This document shows positions 16,244 through 26,141 of a DNA stretch of 64,000 bases, piece after piece (within the stretch, counting starts at the first letter, position 1; each line of letters starts with the position of its first letter). The notes beneath the pieces are model-generated. The model did not search any database, had not been told where the DNA came from, and saw only the letters and a program-made list of their open reading frames with translations. The stretch covers positions 2,976,001-3,040,000 of the forward strand of contig NZ_JACCFL010000001.1 in NCBI RefSeq assembly GCF_013410375.1, read 5' to 3'. Position numbers and translations under genes: made by a program. The DNA is from Leifsonia shinshuensis. Its GTDB lineage: Bacteria; Actinomycetota; Actinomycetes; Actinomycetales; Microbacteriaceae.

Positions 16244-17368
16244 CTAAATCAGCGACATCAGGTCGTGCGCGTCGAACGGAGTCCGCGCTTCATCGTTTCC
16301 CGCGCCGAGCTTCGTGACGAGGTCGGGATCGGAGATGAAGGCGCGGCCGAGCGCGACCAGGTCGAAGTCTCCGCGGCAGAGCATCTCTTCGAGGCGGGTC
16401 AGGGAAGCGGGACGAGCGCCTTCTCCGGCCAAGAGGGCGCCGACGAAGTCGCTTCCCTCGAGACCGATCGAGCCGACAGTGATGGTGGGTAGACCGGTGA
16501 CCTTCTTCGCCCACCCTGCGAGGTTGAGGTCCGAGTCGTCGAATTCAGGGAGCCAGAAGCGTCGCGTGGATGCGTGAAGGAGATCGGCGCCGGCTTCCGC
16601 GATCGGCGCGAGGGCCTTCTCCAGGGTCTCCGGCGAGTCGTAGGGTCGAGCTTCGAAGTCGATCGTCTTCCACTGGGAGAAGCGGAAGATGATCGGAAAG
16701 TCAGGACTCACCCGTCGTCTGATCTCTTCCACGATCTCGGCCGCGAAGCGCGAGCGCGCGGCTACGCTACCGGCGTACCCGTCGGTGCGGACGTTGGTCC
16801 GTTCCCACAGGAACTGGTCGACGAGATAGCCGTGGCCGCCATGGACCTCGACACCGTCGAATCCGAGAGTCTCGGCGTCGACCGCCGCTTGCCCGAATGC
16901 GCGAACGACATCTTCGATCTCGTCATGGGTCATGGGCCGTTGCTCAGCCCGAGACTCGCCGAACCATACGTGCGGGCCGATATTCGGGGCGGTGGTCGGA
17001 GACGTTCGCGGATTCCGGTCCAGGCCGACGTGCCACAACTGCGGCACGATCTTCCCGCCTTCAGCGTGTACCGCGTCGACGACGAGCTTCCAACGCGCAA
17101 GCGCTTGTTCGCCATGAAAGCGCGGGACGTTCGCCGAGGCCGCGGCGGCAGGGTGATTGACGACCGTTCCCTCGGTGACGATGAGCCCGACGCCCCCGCG
17201 CGCACGGCGCGCGTAATACGAGGCGGCGCGTTCCGAGGGAATCCCGCCAGGCGAGAATTCGCGCGTCATCGGGGCCATCACGAATCGATTGCGGAGCTCT
17301 AGCGGGCCGACGCGGGCCGGATCGTGGAGGCTGGTCGTGAATGGACCGGCGGTTGGATCGAGTGACAT
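16244..17368 (-). CDS. Old yellow enzyme family ene-reductase
   Basis: A 374-residue FMN-dependent TIM-barrel oxidoreductase. Motifs include MAPMTR (FMN site), PQLWHVG, VEVHGGHGYLVDQFLWERTN with the HxxH substrate-anion pair, and LGRAFISDPD near the C-terminus. OYE enzymes reduce activated C=C bonds of enones, butenolides and nitroalkenes with NAD(P)H. Third gene of the island operon, 13 nt after the kinase-like gene. Given the AvrD gene upstream, reduction of an unsaturated lactone or enone intermediate is a plausible role, by analogy with butenolide reduction in gamma-butyrolactone pathways; this is inference. Confidence 0.88.
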   Translation of the reverse strand: MSLDPTAGPFTTSLHDPARVGPLELRNRFVMAPMTREFSPGGIPSERAASYYARRARGGVGLIVTEGTVVNHPAAAASANVPRFHGEQALARWKLVVDAVHAEGGKIVPQLWHVGLDRNPRTSPTTAPNIGPHVWFGESRAEQRPMTHDEIEDVVRAFGQAAVDAETLGFDGVEVHGGHGYLVDQFLWERTNVRTDGYAGSVAARSRFAAEIVEEIRRRVSPDFPIIFRFSQWKTIDFEARPYDSPETLEKALAPIAEAGADLLHASTRRFWLPEFDDSDLNLAGWAKKVTGLPTITVGSIGLEGSDFVGALLAGEGARPASLTRLEEMLCRGDFDLVALGRAFISDPDLVTKLGAGNDEARTPFDAHDLMSLI

Positions 17369-17381
17369 TCGTCTGGTGTTC

Positions 17382-18065
17382 CTATCGAGCGAGTTCGTCG
17401 GCGACGTTCAGTGAGCGGATTTCGGCCTCGGCGCGATCAATGGCTTGATCGATCGGCATGAAGTGCGGCAGGGCGAGCATCTTGGTGATTGATCGCAGGC
17501 GCTCGGCGACCGTTCCGCCGACGATGTGGTGGGGGATCTCCAAGTCGGTCAGACTCTGCAAGAGAAGCTCGTCCGAGAGGGAGCGGAACCGCTCTGAGAC
17601 AGGACGGTGCCCGTCGGTCACCAGATCGAATTCGATCGGAAGGTGGATGAACACGTCGTAGGCGTTCTTGGCGTGTCGTTTGACGACATTCCCGATGGAG
17701 TCGATCACTTGGTCGAAGAAGCGCATTTCGCCGGTCAAGTCAGCGTTCAGGCTCTCTTCCCGCCCAGGATGAATGCCGACGTAGGTGCGCACCTTTCCGT
17801 ACACCCACTCGTGCAGAGACGACCCGTCTGAGATGAAAGCGTCTGGCAGATGGCTCTCGTGGACGGCGCGCTCGCTGTATCGGATCATGCCGAGCTCGAA
17901 CAGCTCGGGAACGGTACAGTCTTCGAGACGCCTACCGGGGAGAGCGATCGGGAGAATCTCCCGCATGGTCTTCGCGTGCGTCCGCGGAAGGCCGGTGAGG
18001 TGCGCAAGTGCGATCGAGGTCGTCGTCTTGCCTGATGAGTAGGTCCCGGATACAGCGATTCTCAT
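17382..18065 (-). CDS. P-loop nucleoside/sugar-kinase-like ATPase (AAA_28/NadR type)
   Basis: A 227-residue protein with an N-terminal Walker A loop GTYSSGKTT (residues 7-15). An ISDGSSLHEWVYGKVRTYVG segment, a DVFIHLPIEFDLVTDGHRP strand-loop and a C-terminal helical region follow, as in NadR-like AAA_28 ATPases/kinases. The substrate cannot be told. A strong ribosome site AAGGAAACC precedes the ATG. It sits between the AvrD-like gene (27-nt gap) and the ene-reductase gene. A role in phosphorylating a sugar or alcohol building block for the AvrD-type product is possible; a regulatory NTPase is an alternative. Confidence 0.75.
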   Translation of the reverse strand: MRIAVSGTYSSGKTTTSIALAHLTGLPRTHAKTMREILPIALPGRRLEDCTVPELFELGMIRYSERAVHESHLPDAFISDGSSLHEWVYGKVRTYVGIHPGREESLNADLTGEMRFFDQVIDSIGNVVKRHAKNAYDVFIHLPIEFDLVTDGHRPVSERFRSLSDELLLQSLTDLEIPHHIVGGTVAERLRSITKMLALPHFMPIDQAIDRAEAEIRSLNVADELAR

Positions 18066-18092
18066 GGTTTCCTTTCGACGGGTCGGATCCGG

Positions 18093-19109
18093 TCAGACCG
18101 AATCGCTCACTCGATCTGCGACGCTGGCCGGCAGCTGATGGGCAAGGGAATAGCGAGACGTCAAGCCCTGAAAGCTCCCACTGAATTCGGTCGATCGGAA
18201 CACGCCATCCGCAATCCTCAGCAGTCGGGTCTTGTCGACGCGCGTTGTGGATTCGAAGGCGTTCCCGAGCGGCCGATACGGCGTGACCGCCTCGATGCGC
18301 ACGCGGCGCATCCAGAGCGTGTTCGACTCTGCCCGATCGATGTCATCAAGGCAGTACAACAGCGCCTGAGTGATCTGGGATTGGGCGATGATGCAGTCCA
18401 GGACCGACACGGACGGGCGGTATGCTCCGCCGAGATCGACCGGATAATCCCGCCCGTCTCCGAGGGTGACCTCGACCCGGGCGGTCGCAGAGCGGTCCTC
18501 GCCGAACGAGAGCGCGCCGATTCGGTGGCGGTGATGCTTGTAGCCCTCACCGTAGAAGCGATCCGCACTCGCTCCGATCACCTCGTCCAGGCAGGGAATC
18601 GAAACCGACCTCGCGGAGAGCACCCGGATCGAGTGGTGGACAGTGAGAAGGACCTTGATCGGGCCGACCGTGCTCTCAACCGTCGACACATATCCGCCCG
18701 CCCACCCGGACCCCGGGACGGTACGGAGAACGCCGGCTGCTACCGGCACGTCCCTCAGATCCTCCAGCGGTGCGGTCCCGGAGCGGAAGTCGACCGCACT
18801 GATCCAAGCGTCAGCTCGGCCGGCGCTGTCAAGGCCGAATTGCTGTACGAGGAGGAGGTCGATGAGCTCCACGGACACGAGGAAGGCGTCGATCGTGGAG
18901 AGGTGAGGTCGCAGTTCGGACTTCCCCGGTTTGGTCGACCAGTCTTCCGGATACTTCAGAGCAGCTGAGCCCTGGACTCCGAAGACTCCCTCCACCCCCA
19001 TCGCCGTGTGTACGTCACGGATCGCGTGATGCACTCGACGAAACCCCTCGCCGAAGAACCGCTCTGCCGCGGGCCCCAAGTAGTCGTCGATCGAAGAATT
19101 CAAACCCAC
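18093..19109 (-). CDS. AvrD-family protein (syringolide-synthesis type, double hotdog)
   Basis: 338 residues. The start SSIDDYLGPAAERFFGEGF matches what I know of Pseudomonas syringae AvrD, which directs formation of syringolide elicitors from a beta-ketoacyl unit and a C5 sugar. The protein carries an internal duplication. IDDYLG...ERFFGEGF (7-23) recurs as LDEVIG...DRFYGEGY (174-190), and RPHLSTID (67-74) as RPSVSVLD (231-238), a constant offset of about 165. This fits two hotdog-like halves, the fold also proposed for the gamma-butyrolactone synthase AfsA. First gene of the island operon; GTG start with TAAGAT 7 nt upstream. Lower GC than neighbours. Confidence 0.8.
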   Translation of the reverse strand: MGLNSSIDDYLGPAAERFFGEGFRRVHHAIRDVHTAMGVEGVFGVQGSAALKYPEDWSTKPGKSELRPHLSTIDAFLVSVELIDLLLVQQFGLDSAGRADAWISAVDFRSGTAPLEDLRDVPVAAGVLRTVPGSGWAGGYVSTVESTVGPIKVLLTVHHSIRVLSARSVSIPCLDEVIGASADRFYGEGYKHHRHRIGALSFGEDRSATARVEVTLGDGRDYPVDLGGAYRPSVSVLDCIIAQSQITQALLYCLDDIDRAESNTLWMRRVRIEAVTPYRPLGNAFESTTRVDKTRLLRIADGVFRSTEFSGSFQGLTSRYSLAHQLPASVADRVSDSV

Positions 19110-19116
19110 CCCTGGA

Positions 19117-19122
19117 ATCTTA
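19117..19122 (-). promoter_or_regulatory. Leaderless -10 element, AvrD operon
   Basis: TAAGAT on the minus strand, then 7 nt, then GTG 19109. Upstream (19123-19230) the sequence is AT-rich for this genome. It holds a further TATACA (minus strand) and an inverted pair CTTGCGT (19125-19131) and ACGCAAG (19184-19190), which could be operator half-sites. Confidence 0.5.
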
Positions 19123-19230
19123 CGTCTTGCGTGTATAGCTTTGGGTCTATCCCCTCAAACAACAATGTCAGTCAAAGCGATTTGACGCAAGTAGATTCCC
19201 GCGATCGACCAAGATCAGCGGCGGGAACGG

Positions 19231-19265
19231 CGAAGGCCGCGCCGACGGAGTCGGCGCGGCCTTCG
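19231..19265 (-). terminator. Terminator hairpin after pnp
   Basis: A perfect 16-bp GC-rich stem, 19231-19246 with 19250-19265, 3-nt loop, 15 nt after the pnp stop on the minus strand. It separates pnp from the AvrD operon, which therefore needs its own promoter. Confidence 0.85.
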
Positions 19266-19280
19266 CTGTGGAACGGGAGC

Positions 19281-21596
19281 TCAGCTCTCGACGGTCTCCA
19301 CGGCGCCCTCGGCGGGCTCAGCGGGGCCCTCGGAGGCGGCGTCGCGGCCGTGGGTGTCCGCCTCGTCGGCGAGCACCGGGGCGAGCGACAGCTTGCCCCG
19401 GTCGTCGATCTTGGTGATCTCCACCAGGATCTTCTGGCCGACGCCGAGGACGTCCTCGACGTTCTCGACGCGCTTGCCGCCGGCGAGCTTGCGCACCTCG
19501 GAGATGTGCAGCAGGCCGTCCTTGCCCGGGAGGAGCGAGACGAACGCGCCGAACGCGGCGATCTTGACGACGGTTCCGAGGAACTGCTCGCCGACCTCCG
19601 GGTTCGTCGGGTTCGCGATCGCGTTGACCTGGGCGCGGGCCGCCTCGGCCGAGGGGCCGTCGGTGGCGCCGATGTAGACGGTGCCGTCCTCCTCGATGGA
19701 GATCTCGGCGCCGGTCTCGTCCTGGATCGCGTTGATCGTCTTGCCCTTCGGGCCGATCAGCTCGCCGATCTTGTCGACCGGGATCTGGACCGAGATCACG
19801 CGCGGCGCGGTCGGGGCCATCTCGTCCGGGGTGTCGATCGCGGCGTTCAGCACGCTGAGGATGGTCGTGCGAGCATCCTTGGCCTGCTTGAGCGCGCCCG
19901 CCAGCACCGACGACGGGATGCCGTCGAGCTTGGTGTCGAGCTGGATCGCGGTGACGAACTCGCTGGTGCCGGCGACCTTGAAGTCCATGTCGCCGAGCGC
20001 GTCCTCCGCGCCCAGGATGTCGGTGAGCGCCGCGTAGCGGGTCTCGCCGTCGACGACGTCGGAGATCAGGCCCATGGCGATGCCGGCGACCGGGGCGCGC
20101 AGCGGCACACCGGCGTTCAGCAGCGACAGGGTGGAGGCGCAGACGGAGCCCATCGAGGTCGAGCCGTTGGAGCCGAGAGCCTCGGACACCTGACGGATCG
20201 CGTACGGGAACTCCTCGCGGGTCGGCAGCACCGGCACGAGCGCGCGCTCGGCCAGGAAGCCGTGCCCGATCTCGCGACGCTTCGGCGAACCGACGCGGCC
20301 GGTCTCACCGGTCGAGTAGGGCGGGAAGTTGTAGTGGTGCAGGTAGCGCTTCTTGGTGACCGGCGACAGCGAGTCGATCTGCTGCTCCATCTTGAGCATG
20401 TTCAGCGTGGTGACGCCCAGGATCTGGGTCTCGCCGCGCTGGAAGATGGCCGAGCCGTGGACGCGCGGGATGACCTGCACCTCGGCGTCGAGCGGACGGA
20501 TGTCGGTCAGGCCGCGGCCGTCGATGCGGATGCCCTCGCGCAGCACGCGGCCGCGCATGACCACCTTGGACACCGACTTGTAGGCGGCGGAGAACTGCTC
20601 CAGCGTCTCCGCGGGCAGCGCACCGGCCTCCACCTTCTCGGTGATGGCGACCTTGACGCGCTCCTTGAGGGCGTCGTCGGCGTTCTGGCGCTCGATCTTG
20701 TCGGCGATCTGGTAGACGTTCACGAGCTCGTCGTAGGCGAGGCCGGCGACGTTGTCGTAGGTCTCCTGCGAGTAGGGCAGGAACACCGGGTAGTCGGCGA
20801 TCGCCTTCGCGGACTGCTGGGCGAGCACGTTCTGCGCGCCGACCAGCTGGCGGATGAACGGCTTGGCGGCCTCCAGACCCTGGGCGACGACCTCCTCGTT
20901 CGGCTTGACGGCGCCGCCCTGGATGAGGTTCCAGCTGCCCTCGGTGGCCTCCGCCTCGACCATCATGATCGCGACGTCGCCCTCGGAGCCGTCCTCGTTG
21001 GTGAGGACGCGGCCGGCCACGACGAGGTCGAAGACGGCCTCCTCGAGCTGGGAGGCCTTCGGGAAGGCGATCCACTGGTCCTCGTGCTGGCCGTTGCCGG
21101 GGATGAGCGCGAGGCGCACACCGGCGATCGGGCCGGAGAACGGCAGGCCGGAGATCTGGGTGGAGGCGCTGGCCGCGTTGATGGCGAGCGCGTCGTAGAA
21201 CTCGTCCGGAGCGATGCTGAGGACGGTGATGACGATCTGGACCTCGTTGCGGAGGCCGTCGACGAACGACGGGCGCAGCGGGCGGTCGATCAGGCGGCAG
21301 ACCAGGATCGCCTCGGTGGAGGGACGGCCCTCACGACGGAAGAACGAGCCGGGGATCTTGCCGGCGGCGTACGAGCGCTCCTCGACGTCGACGGTCAGCG
21401 GGAAGAAGTCGAAGTTGTCCTTCGGGTGCTTGCTGGCGCTCGTCGCGCTCAGCAGCATGGTCTCCTCGTCGAGGTAGGCGGCGACGGCGCCCTGCGCCTG
21501 CTGGGCGAGGCGTCCGGTCTCGAACCGGACGGTGCGGGTGCCGAAGCGTCCATTGTCGAGGACGGCTTCGGCGAATTTGATTTCGGGACCTTCCAA
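19281..21596 (-). CDS. pnp: Polynucleotide phosphorylase
   Basis: A 771-residue PNPase: two RNase PH domains separated by an alpha-helical domain, then a KH domain ([23 protein letters not shown]) and an S1 domain ([28 protein letters not shown]) near the C-terminus, followed by an acidic Ala/Glu tail. It degrades RNA 3'-5' with phosphate and can add tails. Start codon is TTG at 21596 with AAGGAG about 9 nt upstream. A long leader of roughly 280 nt precedes it, of the kind used for autoregulation in other bacteria. In many genomes pnp follows rpsO directly; here about 7 kb separates them. Confidence 0.97.
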   Translation of the reverse strand: MEGPEIKFAEAVLDNGRFGTRTVRFETGRLAQQAQGAVAAYLDEETMLLSATSASKHPKDNFDFFPLTVDVEERSYAAGKIPGSFFRREGRPSTEAILVCRLIDRPLRPSFVDGLRNEVQIVITVLSIAPDEFYDALAINAASASTQISGLPFSGPIAGVRLALIPGNGQHEDQWIAFPKASQLEEAVFDLVVAGRVLTNEDGSEGDVAIMMVEAEATEGSWNLIQGGAVKPNEEVVAQGLEAAKPFIRQLVGAQNVLAQQSAKAIADYPVFLPYSQETYDNVAGLAYDELVNVYQIADKIERQNADDALKERVKVAITEKVEAGALPAETLEQFSAAYKSVSKVVMRGRVLREGIRIDGRGLTDIRPLDAEVQVIPRVHGSAIFQRGETQILGVTTLNMLKMEQQIDSLSPVTKKRYLHHYNFPPYSTGETGRVGSPKRREIGHGFLAERALVPVLPTREEFPYAIRQVSEALGSNGSTSMGSVCASTLSLLNAGVPLRAPVAGIAMGLISDVVDGETRYAALTDILGAEDALGDMDFKVAGTSEFVTAIQLDTKLDGIPSSVLAGALKQAKDARTTILSVLNAAIDTPDEMAPTAPRVISVQIPVDKIGELIGPKGKTINAIQDETGAEISIEEDGTVYIGATDGPSAEAARAQVNAIANPTNPEVGEQFLGTVVKIAAFGAFVSLLPGKDGLLHISEVRKLAGGKRVENVEDVLGVGQKILVEITKIDDRGKLSLAPVLADEADTHGRDAASEGPAEPAEGAVETVES

Positions 21597-21918
21597 GAGG
21601 TCTTTCTCCTTTGTTTAACGTCGCAGCCCCGTCTGGGCGCGACTCCACAATGCCCGGCTGCGCCGTGTGCGCAGCGTGGGCTCAGGAGCGAGCAGGCAGT
21701 TCGACACGACTCTCGTGTACGCGGCATCCCATGCGGGTGCGTGGGCTGAGCCCGTCTGGCCATCAGTAGAAATACACGGTTGCGGTTGTGCCTCTCGCAC
21801 AGCGCATCCGGATACCACCACCGAGGACCAGCTCCTGCCAGCCTGCTCCGGCGGCCGGCATTCGGCCGACCAGCAGAATCCTATCAGTCGTGGTGGTCGG
21901 AACGCCTGAATTCCGGTA
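21597..21918 (-). promoter_or_regulatory. pnp leader and promoter region, no gene
   Basis: This is the only gap above 300 nt. Read on the minus strand it has TAGGAT at 21883-21878 as a candidate -10, which would give a leader of about 280 nt before the TTG start. Several short GC-rich inverted segments (for example around CGGCCG at 21850-21870) could fold. AAAGGAG lies shortly before the start. I see no convincing small gene in it; RNase III/PNPase-type autoregulation is a possibility from analogy with E. coli. Confidence 0.45.
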
Positions 21919-22686
21919 TCAGAGCGCGAGCACGGCCCGCGCGGCCTCCGCCAGGGCGACGCCGTAGGAGGGACCGTGCCCGGCGGCGTGCACGGCGAGC
22001 GGGTGCAGCTGGTGCAGCGGGACGCGCTCCCGCCAGCCGGCGCGCAGCGGCCGGGCGGCGTCGTAGCCGGCGAGGATGGCGTCGAGGTGGGGCGCGCCGA
22101 ACAGGGCGAGCATGGCCAGGTCGGTCTCGCGGTGGCCGCCGTGCGCGGCCGGGTCGATCAGGACCGCGCCCTCCGGCGACCAGAGCACGTTGCCGGTCCA
22201 GAGGTCGCCGTGCAGGCGCGCGGGAGGCTCGTCGTCGTCGAAGTCGCCCGCCTCCACCCGCGCCAGGGCGGCCTCCACGACCTCCCGCTGCCGCTCGGTC
22301 AGATTGCGGGCGGCGATGGCGGGATCGAGGTACGGGCGGACGCGGTCGCGCGCGTAGAACCGGCCCCAGCTGGACTCGCGGGCGATCGGGAGCGGGCGGC
22401 GGCCGATGAAGAGCGGGCCGTCCCAGCCGTCGGGCGGGGCGCCGAAGGCCGCGGCGCCTGCGGTGTGCGTGGCCGCGAGTGCGGCGCCGAACGCGCGAGC
22501 GGCGTCGGCGGTGGGCCGGGCCTCCTGCACGTGCTCCAGCTCGATCCGGCCGGGACCGACGTCCGCGACGCGCACCACCCGGGCGCCGCCGTCGCGCTCG
22601 GCCTCCCCCAGCCAGCGCAGCCCCGCCGCCTCCGCCTCGAAGAACCGGGGCGGCGCGTCGGGGCGTTCCTTCACGATCGTGCGCAC
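21919..22686 (-). CDS. Fructosamine kinase / aminoglycoside-phosphotransferase-like protein
   Basis: A 255-residue kinase of the fructosamine-3-kinase fold. Visible: FFEAEAAGLRWL (N-lobe helix), LHGDLWTGNVLW (catalytic Brenner-like loop H-G-D-L-W-x-G-N, identical to the fructosamine kinase signature) and VLIDPAAHGGHRETDLAM (DFG-equivalent metal-binding Asp). Such bacterial enzymes phosphorylate ketosamines on glycated amines or protein lysines, tagging them for deglycation. The substrate is inferred from the family. GTG 22686 is chosen because TACGGT lies 7 nt upstream; GTG 22695 is in frame. Divergent to the GAF regulator. Confidence 0.87.
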   Translation of the reverse strand: MRTIVKERPDAPPRFFEAEAAGLRWLGEAERDGGARVVRVADVGPGRIELEHVQEARPTADAARAFGAALAATHTAGAAAFGAPPDGWDGPLFIGRRPLPIARESSWGRFYARDRVRPYLDPAIAARNLTERQREVVEAALARVEAGDFDDDEPPARLHGDLWTGNVLWSPEGAVLIDPAAHGGHRETDLAMLALFGAPHLDAILAGYDAARPLRAGWRERVPLHQLHPLAVHAAGHGPSYGVALAEAARAVLAL

Positions 22687-22693
22687 GCGATCC

Positions 22694-22699
22694 ACCGTA
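22694..22699 (-). promoter_or_regulatory. Leaderless -10 element, fructosamine kinase
   Basis: TACGGT on the minus strand, 7 nt, then GTG 22686. Confidence 0.45.
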
Positions 22700-22721
22700 C
22701 TCAGGCGGCCCGCACACCGCG

Positions 22722-22727
22722 TACGAT
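22722..22727 (+). promoter_or_regulatory. Leaderless -10 element, GAF regulator
   Basis: TACGAT, 7 nt, then ATG 22735. It is back to back with the kinase element, 22 bp away. Confidence 0.55.
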
Positions 22728-22734
22728 GCTGCGC

Positions 22735-23967
22735 ATGGACGACGGCGTCGGCACGGTCGAGGGCTCCCCGCACCCCGGTTTGCGTCCCGTGGTGGACGCC
22801 TCCTGGCGGCGCGCGGAACAGGCGCACCTGGATCCCGCCGTGGCCGCCCCGCTGGTGCTCGACGGTCCGGGCCTCGAGGACGCCAGGCGCGCGCACCCCA
22901 TCGCCGCCGCGCTCCCGGTGATCCGGCAGCTGCTGGTGCGCGACGCCGAACCGGACAGCCGCGTGGTCGTCGCGGTCGGCGACGCGCGCGGCCGGCTGCT
23001 CTGGGTGGAGGGCGACCCGGTGCTGCGCCGGCGCGCGGAGTCGATGCTGTTCGTCCCGGGGGCCGCGTGGGCGGAGGGCGACGTCGGCACGTCCGCGCCG
23101 GGCACGGCCCTCGCGATCGGCGACGGCGTGCAGATCCGCGGCGCCGAGCACTTCGCCCAGGACGTCAAGCCGTGGAGCTGCACCGCGGTCCCGGTGCGCG
23201 ACCCGGAGACCGGCGACATCATCGGCGTGATCGACGTGACCGGCGGCGACCAGGTGGCCGAGCCGCACGTGCTCCCCCTGCTGGAGGCGACCGCGGCCGC
23301 GGTGGAGCGCGAGCTGCTCATCGCCCGGCTGCGGGAGGCGCGCACGCCGGGAGGCCCGCGCCGCGAACGACCTCGGCCGGCCATCGCGGCGCTCCGCGTC
23401 CTCGGCCGCGACACCGGGGAGCTGGCCGGAGCGGACGGCCGGACCGGGACGCTGAGCGCGCGGCACAGCGAGCTCCTCACCCTGCTCTCCTGGCATCGCG
23501 AGGGCTTGTCGGCCGAGCGCCTGGCCGAGCTGGTCTACGGCGACCCGGCCTCCACCGTCACGCTGCGCGCCGAGATCGTGCGGCTGCGCAAGGCGATCGC
23601 CGCGATCGCTCCCGAGCTCGGCCCACTCGCCCGCCCGTACCGGCTCGGGGCGCCGCTGGAGACCGACCTCGGCGCGGTGCTCGACCTGCAGCGCCGCGGC
23701 GCCCACCGCGCGGCCATCGCGTCCTACGGCGGCGGCCCGCTCCCCGGCTCGGACGCGCCCGGCGTCGAGGAGCTGCGCGAGGACGTCATCGCCCGGCTGC
23801 GCGAGGCCCTGCTGGAGTCCGGCTCCGCCGACCTCCTGATCGCTTGGGGCGAGACGGAGCGCGGCGCCGCCGACGAGGACATCTGGCGCGCCGCCCTGCA
23901 GGCGCTGCCGCCGCACTCCCCGCGGCGCGCCCAGGTCGTCGCCCGCCTCCTCGCCCTCGAATCCTGA
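22735..23967 (+). CDS. GAF-domain sensor/regulator of the neighbouring aldehyde dehydrogenase
   Basis: 410 residues. An AcoR-like N-terminal region (PVVDASWRRAEQAHLDP) leads into a GAF domain (about 60-200; PGAAWAEGDVGTSAPGTALAIGDGVQIRGAEHFAQDVKPWSCTAVPVRD) and then a C-terminal part with a winged-helix-like stretch (LSARHSELLTLLSWHREGLSAERLAELVYGD... TLRAEIVRLRKAI). There is no AAA+ sigma54-activating domain, unlike AcoR. The family sits next to exaC-type aldehyde dehydrogenases in many actinobacteria, as here, so it probably controls that gene in response to an aldehyde or alcohol. That role is inferred from context. ATG start with TACGAT 7 nt upstream. Confidence 0.75.
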   Translation: MDDGVGTVEGSPHPGLRPVVDASWRRAEQAHLDPAVAAPLVLDGPGLEDARRAHPIAAALPVIRQLLVRDAEPDSRVVVAVGDARGRLLWVEGDPVLRRRAESMLFVPGAAWAEGDVGTSAPGTALAIGDGVQIRGAEHFAQDVKPWSCTAVPVRDPETGDIIGVIDVTGGDQVAEPHVLPLLEATAAAVERELLIARLREARTPGGPRRERPRPAIAALRVLGRDTGELAGADGRTGTLSARHSELLTLLSWHREGLSAERLAELVYGDPASTVTLRAEIVRLRKAIAAIAPELGPLARPYRLGAPLETDLGAVLDLQRRGAHRAAIASYGGGPLPGSDAPGVEELREDVIARLREALLESGSADLLIAWGETERGAADEDIWRAALQALPPHSPRRAQVVARLLALES

Positions 23968-23982
23968 CCCTGCCGCCTTCTG

Positions 23983-24034
23983 TTCCTCACTTTCTCTCGC
24001 TCCATCCCGGCGTGTTGCGGGAGAAAGTGAGGAA
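23983..24034. repeat. Hairpin with 18-bp stem before the aldehyde dehydrogenase gene
   Basis: Arms 23983-24000 and 24017-24034 pair at 17 of 18 positions. The loop and inner right arm contain CGGCGTGTTGCG, the same core that recurs in the repeats at 39.9 and 54.4 kb. It starts 15 nt after the regulator stop; a terminator for the regulator is the simplest role. Confidence 0.7.
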
Positions 24035-24139
24035 GCGATGGCTGCCGGACCGGGGTGCAACTGAACGCAACCCTCGGGTGCGTAGGGTCCCGGACCAGAG
24101 GCGTGCGAGGGGCGCACGCGACAGTCAAGGGAGACTCGA

Positions 24140-25714
<1,575 letters not shown>

Positions 25715-25718
25715 GCCG

Positions 25719-26102
25719 ATGGAGACCCTGCGCTCTCGCGTGGACGTCACGCCGGCCGCCGCGGCGATGCTGCGGCGGCTGGCGGCGACCCACGGTTCGC
25801 TCATGTTCCACCAGTCCGGCGGCTGCTGCGACGGGTCGTCGCCGATGTGCTATCCGGTCGGGATGTTCCGGGTCGGCGCCGCGGACGTGCTGCTCGGAAC
25901 GCTGGAGGTCGACGGGATCGACCCGGTGCGGGTGTTCATGTCCGCCTCCCAGTTCGAGTACTGGAAGTACACGCACCTGACGATCGACCTGGTCGACGGC
26001 CGCGGCAGCGGGTTCTCGGTGGAGGCGCCAGAGGGCAAACGGTTCCTGATCCGCTCGCGGATGCTCGACGACGCCGAGCTGGCGGCGTTCGGGCTGGGCT
26101 GA
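25719..26102 (+). CDS. DUF779 protein, partner of ExaC-type aldehyde dehydrogenase
   Basis: A 127-residue DUF779 protein. It contains the conserved FHQSGGCCDGSSPMCYPVG segment (Cys-rich, with three cysteines that could bind metal) and FEYWKYTHLTIDLVDGRGSGFSVE. It directly follows the aldehyde dehydrogenase, an association seen widely. The function is unknown; a redox or assembly role for the dehydrogenase is an inference from the constant linkage. ATG 25719 gives the family's usual length. Confidence 0.88.
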   Translation: METLRSRVDVTPAAAAMLRRLAATHGSLMFHQSGGCCDGSSPMCYPVGMFRVGAADVLLGTLEVDGIDPVRVFMSASQFEYWKYTHLTIDLVDGRGSGFSVEAPEGKRFLIRSRMLDDAELAAFGLG

Positions 26103-26141
26103 GCGGCGGCGGCCTACCGGCTGCAGCCGAAAGACTCCGGC

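Noticed and set aside
17382..19109. Toxin-antitoxin pair or phage-defence module formed by the P-loop and AvrD genes
   Set aside because: The AvrD-like protein has clear family likeness to a biosynthetic protein, and the ene-reductase and exporter are in the same operon, so a metabolic role fits better.
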